Shown in pieces: positions 46,340 to 56,586 of a stretch of DNA of 64,000 nt (its first letter is position 1; every line of letters starts with the position of its first letter). The translations under genes and the position numbers were made by a program. This DNA comes from Heterohyrax brucei (taxonomy: Eukaryota > Chordata > Mammalia > Hyracoidea > Procaviidae): the NCBI GenBank assembly GCA_028571685.1, contig CM053141.1, forward strand, positions 50,652,333-50,716,332, given 5' to 3'. The notes beneath the pieces were generated by a model, which was not told the origin of the DNA, did not search any database, and saw only the letters and a list, made by a program, of their open reading frames with translations.

Positions 46340-46715
46340 TTCAGCTCTGACTCATGGTGACTTTTGGGGTAATAAAATACAACATTACCGGGTTCTGTGC
46401 ATTTTCCTGTTTGCTATTATATTTGAGCCCAGTATTGCAGCCACTGTCAATTCATCTCATTTAGCATTTGCCTAATTTTTCACTGGCATTCTACCTTAGC
46501 AAACATTATACCTTTTTTAGCTATTGGTCTTTATTGGCAATGTGTCGAGACCAATCAAGATAAGGAACATCTTGTTGTACTTCTACCCACACGGATTTGT
46601 TTGTTTTGCTGAAAGTCCATGTTATATTCAGTATTCTTAACCAACTCTAAACTCAAATGCATCAGTTCTTCTGTCTCCTTTTCACTGACCACGTATATTC
46701 AAAAGACTGGTCTCA
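46340..46715 (-). mobile_element. BovB/RTE 3' end, diverged
   Basis: Reverse BovB: 'cagctctgactcatggtgac', 'ttgcagccactgtcaattca', 'catcttgttgtacttctacc', 'gaaagtccatgttatattca' and 'actcaaatgcatcagttctt'. Among the most diverged BovB copies here. Confidence 0.82.
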
Positions 46716-46799
46716 TAGAGGTTGCTTCAGAGTTTATGGCTTATGCCTTTAACTTATTCTAGTTATTTTCAAGTGATATTATAATACTTCACTGATGGC

Positions 46800-46892
46800 A
46801 CTGGGCTTTGGCTACCTAATTCAGTGTTGTAATGAGAATTAAATGTAGTCACAAAACATTTAGAAGAGTACCTGACAGTAAATGGTATTTTT
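46800..46892 (+). mobile_element. MIR SINE 3' part
   Basis: 'gttgtaatgagaattaaatg' and 'acatttagaagagtacctga' match the MIR end. Confidence 0.6.
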
Positions 46893-47811
46893 TTTTAAGA
46901 GATTAATTTTTAAATTGTTTTCTTTTCCCCAATAGAATGTGGGCTTCAGGAAGAAGATTTCTTTTTATTCAACATTGCATTGCAGGTGCCTATAAACAGT
47001 TTGTTGAATAATTAATCATGGTTTAGTTTTAAAGGTAACAATTGGAACAAAATGCTCAAATAATGATCTATTCCTTTATTTACTGGGATTCTCATCTATC
47101 ATGCAGTGATATTGTAAAGCACAGAACTGAGAAATTTAGAATTTAGAAAAATCCTACTGTCATTGACAGCTGCTGTCAAGTTGGCCCCCTACTCAAGGGG
47201 ACCCCAGGCACAATGGAAAGAACTGTTGTCTAGTGTTGATCAATCTCCATGGTTGGTTGCCTACTGGACTTTTGTGATCCATAGGTTTTTTTCATTGGCT
47301 GATTTTCAAAAGCAAGCTGTCAGGCCTTTTTTCCTAGTCTGTCTTAAAACAGACTTGATGACATCAAATAACAACAAATCTCAATAATGTGTATTTTCAG
47401 TAGGCTTGAAGTGTTGTGGGGTGAGGGGATAAGGGATAAAGGAGAGGACAGGAAAAATAAAAATAAAATAAAATATTTTATAATTAACTAGGAAGTTATC
47501 TCCCAGGTTGAACATGTAATGCTACAAAAACCCTTCTAAGTTATTGTAGGGAGATATAGGGACTAGAACGGGGTGGGGAAAAGATCCCTTTCTAAACACA
47601 CGTGCTCCTTTTTTGAACTCTAGCTGAAGGCAGCCAAGCCAAGTGCCATAAGGCAAGGAAAGCTAAATCCAAGAAAAGGTAAGTGCAAGGAAAACATAGC
47701 AAAACAAAGAATTTCTTCTCCTTTACAGAATATGATTTTCTACATCCTTAAGTTTCCCTAATCAGGTGTTGGTGATTCAACTGCAGTATTATTACCTTCC
47801 ATGAGGGAGAC
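46893..47811. other. Mostly unassigned sequence
   Basis: No named repeat apart from a probable 17-bp SINE tail at 47633-47649. A 74-codon plus frame at 47163-47387 has no recognisable domain. Confidence 0.4.
47633..47649 (-). mobile_element. Probable 17-bp AfroSINE tail insertion
   Basis: The reverse complement reads 'atggcacttggcttggc', the last bases of the SINE variant. Direct repeat 'aaggca' flanks it at 47627-47632 and 47650-47655. The call is supported mainly by the series of similar insertions. Confidence 0.45.
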
Positions 47812-48401
47812 TGTGGTGGTCAGGATTATGTCAACTTGGCTACTACATATTTGGCTGCTGTATTAAGTGACAGGGCGGGGTTTGTGGTGGCTCCCTGCTC
47901 CTCGGCTCTCATCTTGGGACCTTTGACTACGGCTGCTGGTCGCTCTCATGGCCAGGAGCTCCTGCTCTCTTCTTCCAGCGTCTGGTTCCGGGACTTGAGC
48001 TAGCAGCTGTTGGACTCATCAGTCCTTACAGTCAGCACTTGAGAGTCCTGCTCCCTGACCTGCCGATCCTGGGTTCGCCAGCCTCTGCCTGTTCCTGCTC
48101 CCTGATCTGTTGATCCTGGTTTTGCCAGCCTCTGTCGCTTAGTCTTGCCACCAGCTTGAGATCCACTGACCTACACAACCGGTGATCTAGAACTCTGGTC
48201 TCTGACTTGCTGACCTTGGGTTCCTCAGCTTCCGTGGCCACGTGAGGCTTGTGCCAGAGCTTGGGACATTCAGCTTCTGTGATTACGTGAGCTGTTTCCT
48301 ATATTTGTATCTATCTACCTATCTACATATATATTATAAATCTTTCCTTGTACCTACACATGTTACTGGTTTTGCTTCCCTAGAAAACCCAGCCTAAGAC
48401 A
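47812..48401 (+). mobile_element. Solo LTR with perfect 5-bp duplication
   Basis: LTR of 590 bp with 'tgtggtggtcaggattatgt' at its start and 'aaaacccagcctaagaca' at its end. 'gagac' flanks it at 47807-47811 and 48402-48406. The middle holds repeated 'gctccctgacctgccgatcc'-like phrases. Same family as 1842-2413; MaLR/ERVL-like by its termini and duplication length. Solo fossil. Confidence 0.87.
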
Positions 48402-48520
48402 GAGACATTAAATAAAATTAAAATCTTGCAAAAGTTAAAAATACAGAACCATTTTTGCAAAGTTATACAGTTGATGTCCAAGATTTCTCAGGAGACAGTA
48501 ACAGTGTGGCTGTCGCCAGA

Positions 48521-50946
48521 GCTATGGATCGAATTGTGTCCCCCCAGAATATGTGCTATAAATCCTAACCTTTATGCCTGTGGTTATAATCCCATTTGAG
48601 AATATGTTGTTTTTATTATATGAATCAGTATTAATGTAGAGTGTGTCCTGAGTCAATCTCTTTAGAGATATAAAAGAGATTAAATAGAGCAGTGAGTCTG
48701 CAGAGATGAAGAGATGCCAACCCCTATGAAGATCTCCCAGGAACAGAAACTAAAGAAGACAAGTACTTTCTTCCAGAGCCAACACTGAGAAAGTCATCCT
48801 TTAGAGTTGGCACCCTAAATTTAGACTTCTAGCCTCCTAAATTTTGAGAAAATAAATTTGTTAGTTAAAGTTGCCCACTTAGGGTATTTCTGTACAGCAG
48901 CACTAGACAACTAAGACAGAATTTGGTACCTAGTAGTTGGGGTGCTGCTCTAAAAATTACCTAAAATGGGGAAGAATTTCATCACTGGATAGCAGGTGGA
49001 GGCTGGAAGAGTTTTAAGGTGCCAGAGTATGGTTTGGTTTTTAAATAGTGAAAGCTTAGGTTGACTCGAAGAGCCTACTGGTAGAATTATAGACATCAAA
49101 GACAATTCAGGTGAGGGCTCAGAAGGAAATAGGGAGACCTATAGAGAAAATCTCTGTCATCTTGGAGAATATATATGATTGTAGTAACAGAATTGTGCAA
49201 GAAATGTGGATGTTAAGTGTGCTTCTGGTGAGACAGTAAAAGAAAATGATGGACATGTGACTGGACAATGGAGGAAAGAATGATTTTTTTGCAGTGGCAA
49301 AGAATTTATCAGAATTATGTTCAAATATTTGATGGAAGGTAGAACTTGTAAGTGATGATTTTGGATAACTGGCTGAGGAGATTTCAAGCAAGATCTTAAA
49401 CAGGCCATGTAACTTTACTGCCTACAGTAAAATCCAAAGGTAAGAGAGGGACTAAAAAATGAACTGTGCAAAAGGAAAACAAAACTTTAAGATTAGGAAA
49501 ATTCTGTTGTACAAACTGAGGGCACAAGTCCTACTATGTTCAGCAAGGACATGACTACATAACCTTTTGTTGAAGAGATTAAGCCTGTTTCTAATGGACC
49601 TTACCAACTGCCACAGCAGAAAACACATCAGCTAGGCTGAAGAAGACAAAGAATAAAAACAAAGCAAATTGTCTGCCTCTTACAATTCTACAGGCAGGAA
49701 ACAGGCCAAAGGAGCTACGTTTGCTGTCCTCCAAGGGAAGTAAGGAACCACCCCTGGAAAAGCTTTGAGATCAGTAGACTTGTTGGAAAGAACATAGGAA
49801 GCAGAATCTCATCAGTTTCAAAAGGTGGGGCATGTTGTCCTAGATCTCAAAGGATGGGGCCGCAACCTCCTGGGTTATACGGGGACCGATCTTCACCAAC
49901 TTAGTTTCAGAGTGTTGGTCTGCCATTAAGGTATGCCAGGAAGTTAGGGTCACTGCTTAAAGCTGAGGGGACAGGGCTGCCATTTTCAAAAGGTAGAAGA
50001 ACATGGCCTGGTATGGTCAAGGGGCATGGTCTTCACTGAGATGGACTAGGAGAATTGGATCACCCAAAGTTAAGGGAACAGAATTGCCACCCCAAAGGGC
50101 CTGAAAGACAGAGCTGAAGCCCAGTGCCGAAAGGTTTACACTCAGAACCCAGAGGGAGTGTCCAATACCCAAAATCAGAGGACAAGGCCATTGCCCAGAT
50201 GGTCTCAGAGAACAGAGGATTATTTCCAAGACTTCAGAGCTAACATGATTTGTTCTGCTGGGTTTTGGTCTTGCTTGGTACCCATTATTCCTTCTTCCTC
50301 TCCATTCATAATAGAAATGTCAGTCTTGTGCCTGTTCTACCATTGTACTTTGGAAGCAGATAACTTATATTTTAGATTTCATAGGTTCACATACAAAGAG
50401 AAGTTTTGTCCCAAAAGAAACATACCTAAATTATCACTCATATTTGATTTAGATCCTTCAGAAGATGAAATTTTGGATTTGGCATTGATTTAAGACTTTT
50501 GAAATGATGAGATGCAGTGAATGTGTGTTGCATGTGGGAAGAACATGAATTTCGAGGAACAAAAAGTAAAATGTTATAGATTGAATTTTGCCCCCCAGAT
50601 AATCTTTATGCCTGTGGTTATAATCCCACTTGGTATACTTGTCTTTGTTACGTTAATGAGACAGAATCAGTATAGGGTATGTCTTTAGTTGATCTCTCTT
50701 GAAATAGAAACAAGGTTAAACAAGCAAGTGAGTAAACTGAGATGTGGAGAGAGAGGTGCCAAGCCGCATACAGGTTGTCCAGGAGCAAAATTTCAAAAAG
50801 GTAAGAATCTTCCTCCAGAGCCGACAGAAAGTATTCCTCTAGCATCAGTATCCTGAATCGAGACTTCTGTCCTCCAAAATTGTGAGCAAATAAACTTCTG
50901 TTGGCTATTTGATGTTTCTGTTGTATCAGCCCCAGATAATTAAGGC
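48521..50946 (+). mobile_element. Complete MaLR-like fossil: LTR, internal region, LTR
   Basis: 5' LTR about 48521-48918 ('ctatggatcgaattgtgtcc' to 'cactagacaactaagaca'), internal region about 48919-50571 and 3' LTR about 50572-50946 ('tgttatagattgaattttgc' to 'cagataattaaggca'). The internal region starts 'gaatttggtacctagtagtt' and has 'gctggaagagttttaaggtg', as in mammalian MaLR internal sequences (MLT/MST type). The two LTRs are clearly diverged from each other, which implies an old insertion. The layout is whole but the content is broken many times over. No clear target-site duplication was read. Confidence 0.83.
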
Positions 50947-50950
50947 AGTA

Positions 50951-52286
50951 ATTAATCCAGCTGCAGTTTTTTGTTTTTTTTTTCTGTTACCAAAAGTCAT
51001 TCAAGCTGTATCTAAGCATATTAATCTACTTATTCTCTGCTGGTTGAGACAAAGCAAGAGGTTGGTATCACAGATCTTCCTTAATTCCAGTTCTCAAAAA
51101 TTATTTTCCAACTTCAAAGGGAAAAAAAATCCTACAGTAATTCTAGTAAATGACTTTATGAGCAAAGGACATGGTAAATGGTAAACTGAAAACGCAGACA
51201 ATTTTGGAGTTCAACCATTAGTCATTCTAAAAAAGCTTTGGAATACGAATACAGTTACCTGATAGGAGCCTTTAAGCAAGCACAATTTTACTTTTAATTT
51301 TGTAACTTGGGCCTATTTCCAGGGTTCTCATGTACTCAGACTATCATACATAGGAGACCAGAAGAGTATGTTTGACTAAATGACTAATCATACCTCCAAG
51401 GTGATCTAGCAATGAGTTTCCCACTCACTTAAAATTTAGTATAACTTACTTTTATTATAGGAATACCGTGACTCTGCTCAGGTGTGTGTGTACATGTGTT
51501 AGGGCCCCTGACTCAGTTTTCATTACCAAACATTTTTTATCGCTCCTTTCTCAGAATCCACAAACTAAATATTGAAGTCATGACCCATGACCTTACGATA
51601 CCTAACTTTTTGTTCTGCCATCATCCTGCGTTTATAACATTGATCTCATTCATGTAAGTGCCACCTTCCCAAGCCAAGACTTCTATTAGGTCAAGATTAA
51701 TGTTACTAATGAGCATTCTGTGCCTGGATTTAAAAACCTCCCCCCAGTCCACCTCGTCATTTGTACTCCCCCCTTGCAATCTATCATTGTGGCACAGTCA
51801 CCTTTGGGATAATGGATGTTGAGCCAAGTTTAGCAATCCTGTCACAGGCCTAATTTCCCTTTCTTTCCTCCACTTCAACCTGTAGGACTCTATCGCTAGG
51901 AGAACACTTAAGTTTGCAACTTTTGATTAGATTAACAAATACTGCTTTGAGGACCTCACAGGAAAACATATAATGCTTATTTAAAAGCTGCAAGCATTGA
52001 CCTTCATTGACCCAGCTGCCTAGTAGTTCTCAAATCCTTCTTGTGTATAGTTAAGTGCACCAACGACAAGAAAAGTTACTACTTACTCTGAAATAAGCTG
52101 AATTAATTGGGAAGTTTACAATATTAATTGGAATGGGGTTGACAAAAAAAGTCCCCTAGAAATGATTATGATCACAGTAACATAAATTCATTCTTTTGAG
52201 TTATAATCCATTGTGGGTTTAGAGCTCCTCCATCAACTTTTCTGGTAGCTGCAGGAATAAAATCCAGTTTAAAAAGCAATAAATCA
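50951..52286. other. Unassigned repeat-poor sequence
   Basis: No named repeat or exon recognised in about 1.3 kb. A 91-codon plus frame at 50909-51184 begins inside the LTR end and has no known domain. Confidence 0.45.
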
Positions 52287-52301
52287 ACAGTAGTTGTACA
52301 T

Positions 52302-52589
52302 GAATGGATTGGACTTGGTGATGCAGAGAGACCACACATAGGATGCAATTTATGGTTCTGTGCCTCTATAGGATATCATCCTGTGGACCTCTGGTTAGAG
52401 TAAGGGGTGTGGGTGGAAAGGAGGGGAAAGGAAACTGTTGGGAAGGTGAAAGGTGAGACATGTATGGAGCAGAGAGGAATAATGTGCTGTCTGTCACTGG
52501 TCAGGGAGAGCAGTGGAGGTGGCAGACAGGTGGGAATATAAATTTATATGGGAATGTACATTTTTCACTCAATCATAATAATAAAAAAA
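52302..52589 (+). mobile_element. Short 5'-truncated LINE-1 with 15-bp duplication
   Basis: The last part of an L1 3' UTR, matching in sense orientation the UTRs at 39331 and 40921: 'ataggatatcatcctgtgga', 'gagacatgtatggagcagag', 'ggaatgtacatttttcactc' and an A-rich end. The perfect direct repeat 'acagtagttgtacat' is at 52287-52301 and 52590-52604. Confidence 0.95.
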
Positions 52590-52604
52590 ACAGTAGTTGT
52601 ACAT

Positions 52605-53278
52605 TGAGAACTAATTATTGTATCTGACTTGATAGATTCAGTACCTTCAGAAAGTAACAAGCAAGTGTATAGAACCGAATAAGAAAAGTCATACAAACTA
52701 GCTTGGATACATACAACCCAGTTCTTCTCATAAATAAGTAGTCAAACTTAAACTTTTTCTCTTTCCAGTCATTGCCAACAAATCTGATCCCTTTCATTTT
52801 TCAGTGTCAAAAGGTTAATACGGAAATCGTGTTTACTTTTTCAAAATAGAAGAACCCAGATTAGGAAACCATCTCTCTTGGAATTCTCTCAGGAACTACT
52901 GATTTCTGGGTCTAGTTATTTTGCTTACAAAACTCAAATGCTGGGATAAAAGCAGCAGAAGTGAAAGTGTGAGAGCAAAGCTTTGTTATTCCTTTCCGTG
53001 ACGTCTTTCTCGCTTGCTTTCCCACTTGCTGTAAAATATCTTTGAAATAGAACTTACTTAAGAGGTAAATCTCTACACAGATATGGAGTCAAACAGAAGA
53101 AATTCAGTAGTTAACATAAAGTGTGACACTTTTGACTATCTACCCCTGCCTGTTTCAGTCAGGTTTTTATTATTCTACCTACCTTACCTTCTTTCATTTT
53201 TCTTCTCTTTCCCTTACCTAAAATTATAACGTCAAATTAGTCTCAGTAATGCATAGTTCAACAATTAAAGCTGTATTG
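52605..53278. other. Unassigned sequence
   Basis: No recognised element. Confidence 0.4.
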
Positions 53279-53288
53279 TATTGTGGAG

Positions 53289-53455
53289 AAGAGCCTGGTG
53301 GCGTAGTGGTTAAGAGTTTGGCTGCTAACCCAAAGGTCAGCAGTTCAAATCCACTAGCAGCTCCTTGGAAATCCTTCAGATTAGTTATATGCCACCCTAT
53401 AGGATCGCTAGAAGTCAGAATCGACTCAACAGCAATAGGTATTTTTTTTTTTAAA
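53289..53455 (+). mobile_element. AfroSINE with target-site duplication
   Basis: 'agagcctggtggcgtagtgg', 'cccaaaggtcagcagttcaa', 'tcagaatcgactcaacagca' and a T-rich end. Perfect repeat 'tattgtggag' at 53279-53288 and 53456-53465. One of the best preserved copies. Confidence 0.95.
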
Positions 53456-53465
53456 TATTGTGGAG

Positions 53466-53807
53466 TTACCTAATTAATTCATGGTTAAATGTCCCATTTT
53501 TCTGTTGTAGTCCAGATAAGTATACAATACTTTCATGATGTAGTCAATTAAACACATACATTTAACTGATTGACTAAAAGATAACGAAAGCTTATTGGAC
53601 TTAGTGGAGTAATAGGTATAATATGTTTTATTTTTTTCATCTTATGTCCTTGTAAGGACTGCTTGGCCTTTATCAGATAAGGAGCTCATAGCAGGAAGTG
53701 CACAGCCAGAGAAGGGTGGTCAGCCACAACACTTGAAATTCTTTACAGAAGAAAACAAAATGAAGTGGATTTCTTTGTAAACTCTAGACCCTTAAAACTT
53801 CGTAAGA
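53466..53807. other. Unassigned sequence
   Basis: No recognised element. Confidence 0.4.
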
Positions 53808-54160
53808 GTTTATAGTTCAGTCCCAGCGAGGCTCTATACAATAGAGGGAAACATGCATGGTCCTATACTATCTTCACAGTTAGTGGCATGCTCCAGCTCA
53901 CTGTTGAAGCCACTGTGTATTTTGTGAGTCTTCTAACCTAGACAGCCTCATTTCCAACACTGTACTGAACACCATTCTGTTATGATCTGCAGAATTTTCA
54001 TTGGCTTCTATCAACAAGCTTTTTTTCCTACTCTGTCTTGATCTAAAAACTTGCTGCAACCCATCTACCATAGATGACACTGCTGATATTTTAATCACTG
54101 GTGGCATGGTTTCCAGCATCACAGCAAGATGTAAGCCACCACAGTACAAAAAAAAAAAGA
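53808..54160 (-). mobile_element. Short internally deleted BovB derivative
   Basis: Right part is the reversed BovB leader ('gtttccagcatcacagcaag', 'actctgtcttgatctaaaaa'), left part the reversed tail ('gttgaagccactgtg', 'gtcctatactatcttcaca'). The junction is near 53925. Coding regions are missing. An A-run ('aaaaaaaaaaa') follows at about 54148. Same layout as 6889-7333. Confidence 0.75.
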
Positions 54161-55361
54161 AAGAAAGACAGTTGAGAGGCAGTCATGAAGGTAGAACAGG
54201 GTAAAAAAAATCACTGCGATTGGAAATAAATTTGCCTGTCATCTTTGTGTTGTGAGATGTCTCTCGTAATATTAAACCTATCAGTTCAAAGTATGCTTTA
54301 ATTTTTAGAGTGAAAAATTATGAAACGAAGAAACACTGATTTAAAATTTTCCATTAGCCCACTGAAAGAAAAGGAACATTACTGGGTTTAAGTTGTCAGC
54401 AATTTAATTACACAACTGGCAACCTGAAGATGTTCATTCAAATTCTATTGAACTGTCTGCTAGGCCTCTGACCAGGCCTTATTAATGCCATCCATCTACA
54501 GATCAATTAACTGAGCTGTTCAGCACATCTTATGTGCACTCAGACACTCTTTGATGAAGATTCAAGAATACATAGCATAAAAATTCTATTTTCAGGCACT
54601 GGTATATTAATAATTACTATAAAATTAGAAAACTCTTTATGCTAAAAATAGCAAGAATTTGTGTTCACAGATGATACATATTTTTAGCTGGAAAATAAAG
54701 GCACCCAGTAAACATTTTTCATCTGCATTTTATTATTCAAGATTTGCTTATATTTTGGTATAGGCTTTCATCAGTTCTGTGTGAATAACTTCACACTGAT
54801 TTGATTTTCTCTGGGAACTTTCTTTTCTTTTCCAAGCTGCTTACATAGGTGTGAAATTATATATCACTTCATAAAAGATTAAGGATGCTTATCTAAACCA
54901 TTTTGCATGTTTGGAACAAGTTTCTCCTAGCTTTATAATTCTATTAGCTCACTAGGCTTGCAAAGGTTGTTTGTAAGATTAAGCAAACATACTTTCTAAT
55001 CTTTATAAACAGAAAATATTCTGGATATCCAAGAATGAGAACCAAAAATATATTTGACTTTTCTATGAGCCTATGAAATGTTGTATTACATAGAAAATCA
55101 TACTATATACTCTAATCTCCTACTCCATTGTTCTGACTAAAAGGAATTTCTATCATTCTATCATGCAAGTCTTTCTCTTTTCTACTATTCCCTTACTAAT
55201 TTGTATTTGCATTGGCATGAATATTTAGATCCCCTTCAGAGAATATGTAATATTAATTCCTTAGTCACAGGAAACTATTCCATAGATTTCACTCTGTAAG
55301 TACATACATAGTATATACTATTGTCATTTATTTTGTTGTTTTTAAACATGGTTTTGTTGCT
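54161..55361. other. Unassigned repeat-free sequence
   Basis: About 1.2 kb without any transposon that I recognise. The part at 54400-54600 has mixed complexity and several homeodomain-like 'taatta' cores ('caatttaattacac', 'gatcaattaactg'). It may be a conserved non-coding element; no comparative evidence is available here. Confidence 0.4.
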
Positions 55362-55640
55362 GTTGTTAATTGTCTCATGAATTAGATTGACTCACAGAGA
55401 CACTGCGTACAACATAATGAAACATTGCCTGGCCCTGCACTATCCTCACAATCCTTGCTCTGTTTGAGCCATTGTTGCAGATACTCTGTTAATCTATCTC
55501 ATCGAGGGTCTTTCTCTTTTTCTCTAATCCTCTGCTTTACCACACACTGGTGCCTCCTGATAACATGTACCAATAAAATGAGATGAAGTCTCACCATCTT
55601 CACTTCTACAGAGCATTCTGTTTGTATTTCCAAGACAATT
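55362..55640 (-). mobile_element. BovB/RTE tail
   Basis: Reverse BovB tail: 'gttgttaattgtctcatgaa', 'gcactatcctcacaatcctt', 'tctatctcatcgagggtctt', 'agagcattctgtttgtattt'. Followed by a BovB piece in opposite orientation. Confidence 0.87.
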
Positions 55641-55658
55641 TGTTTGATCTTCAGTTAG

Positions 55659-55687
55659 CCAAGCCAAGTGCTATTGAGTCAGATCCG
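55659..55687 (-). mobile_element. 29-bp AfroSINE tail with 13-bp duplication
   Basis: The reverse complement starts 'cggatctgactcaatagc' and ends 'acttggcttgg'. It is flanked by a perfect 13-bp direct repeat, 'gatcttcagttag', at 55646-55658 and 55688-55700. The long duplication makes this the best proof that such tiny pieces are real retrotransposition events. Confidence 0.85.
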
Positions 55688-55739
55688 GATCTTCAGTTAG
55701 TAGTTATATATTTAAGATTCTTCTTCAACACCATACTTC

Positions 55740-55875
55740 TCATGCAAAAGACTTCTTTAAAGTGTTAAAAAATAAATATATAACCTTGAACATCAGGCTA
55801 AGCCTGATGAAAGCCATATTTTCAATTGCCTCACCTGCATGAGGAAGCTAGACAGTGAACAAGAGAAGACTAACA
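55740..55875 (+). mobile_element. BovB/RTE internal fragment, opposite strand
   Basis: 'atgcaaaagacttctttaaa', 'accttgaacatcaggctaag', 'cctgatgaaagccatatttt' and 'aggaagctagacagtgaaca' come from the region between RT and tail. It lies head to head with the BovB tail at 55362-55640. Confidence 0.85.
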
Positions 55876-56040
55876 ATTTTCTAGTGACAGTCCTTAGGTT
55901 CTGATTTTTGGCCTCATTGGTGGGGTATTTATGTTCACACTCACTGCAAAAGCAGTAATGACAGGAAATTGAGATGGAAAAACACGTGTCTTGTCTAGCC
56001 TAAACTTATGCCTTATTTATCTGTTCATTTTCTCTTCCCC

Positions 56041-56586
56041 CGTGTATCTGTCCATTTGCCGTGCTGTCGGGGCTTGCACATTACTGTGATGCTGGAAGCC
56101 ATGCCACCAGTGTTCAGATACCCAAAGGGTTACCCATGACGGACAGCTTTCAGGTGAGACTCCAGACTAAGACAGACTAGGAAGAAAGACCCAGCAGTCT
56201 ATTTCTGAGAAGAATTAGCCAATGAAAACCTTACAAGTAGTAGAACATTTTCTGATATAGACCTAGCAGTCTACTTCTGAAAAGAATTGGCTAGTGAAAA
56301 TCTTATGAATAGCCAAAGAACGTTTTCTGATATAGTGCTAGAAGATAAACCTTCCCCCCACTCCCCAGGCTGGAAGATACTCAAAAGATGACTGGGGAAG
56401 AGCTTCCTCCTGAAACCAGAGTCCACCCTAATGATGAGATTAGCATTAACCTTTTGGGACCTTCACTTCCTGGTGTGGCATGACTCAAAGTGAAAAGAAA
56501 CACCTGAAAATATCCATTAATAATTGGAACGTTGACTGTATGAAGTATGAATCTAAAACTGCTGGAAATCATAAAAAATGAAATGG
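56041..56586 (+). mobile_element. BovB/RTE 5' end, cut by L1
   Basis: 5' leader and the start of the endonuclease coding region: 'ctgtgatgctggaagccatg', 'agactaagacagactaggaa', 'agatgactggggaagagctt' and 'ataattggaacgttgactgt' (the GTWNV-like start of the endonuclease). A 75-bp segment is tandemly duplicated at about 56190-56340. The L1 leader begins at 56587, so the rest of this BovB may lie beyond the window. Confidence 0.88.

Noticed and set aside
50158-50493. 111-codon plus frame
   Set aside because: It lies in the internal region of the MaLR-like fossil and shows no recognisable domain.
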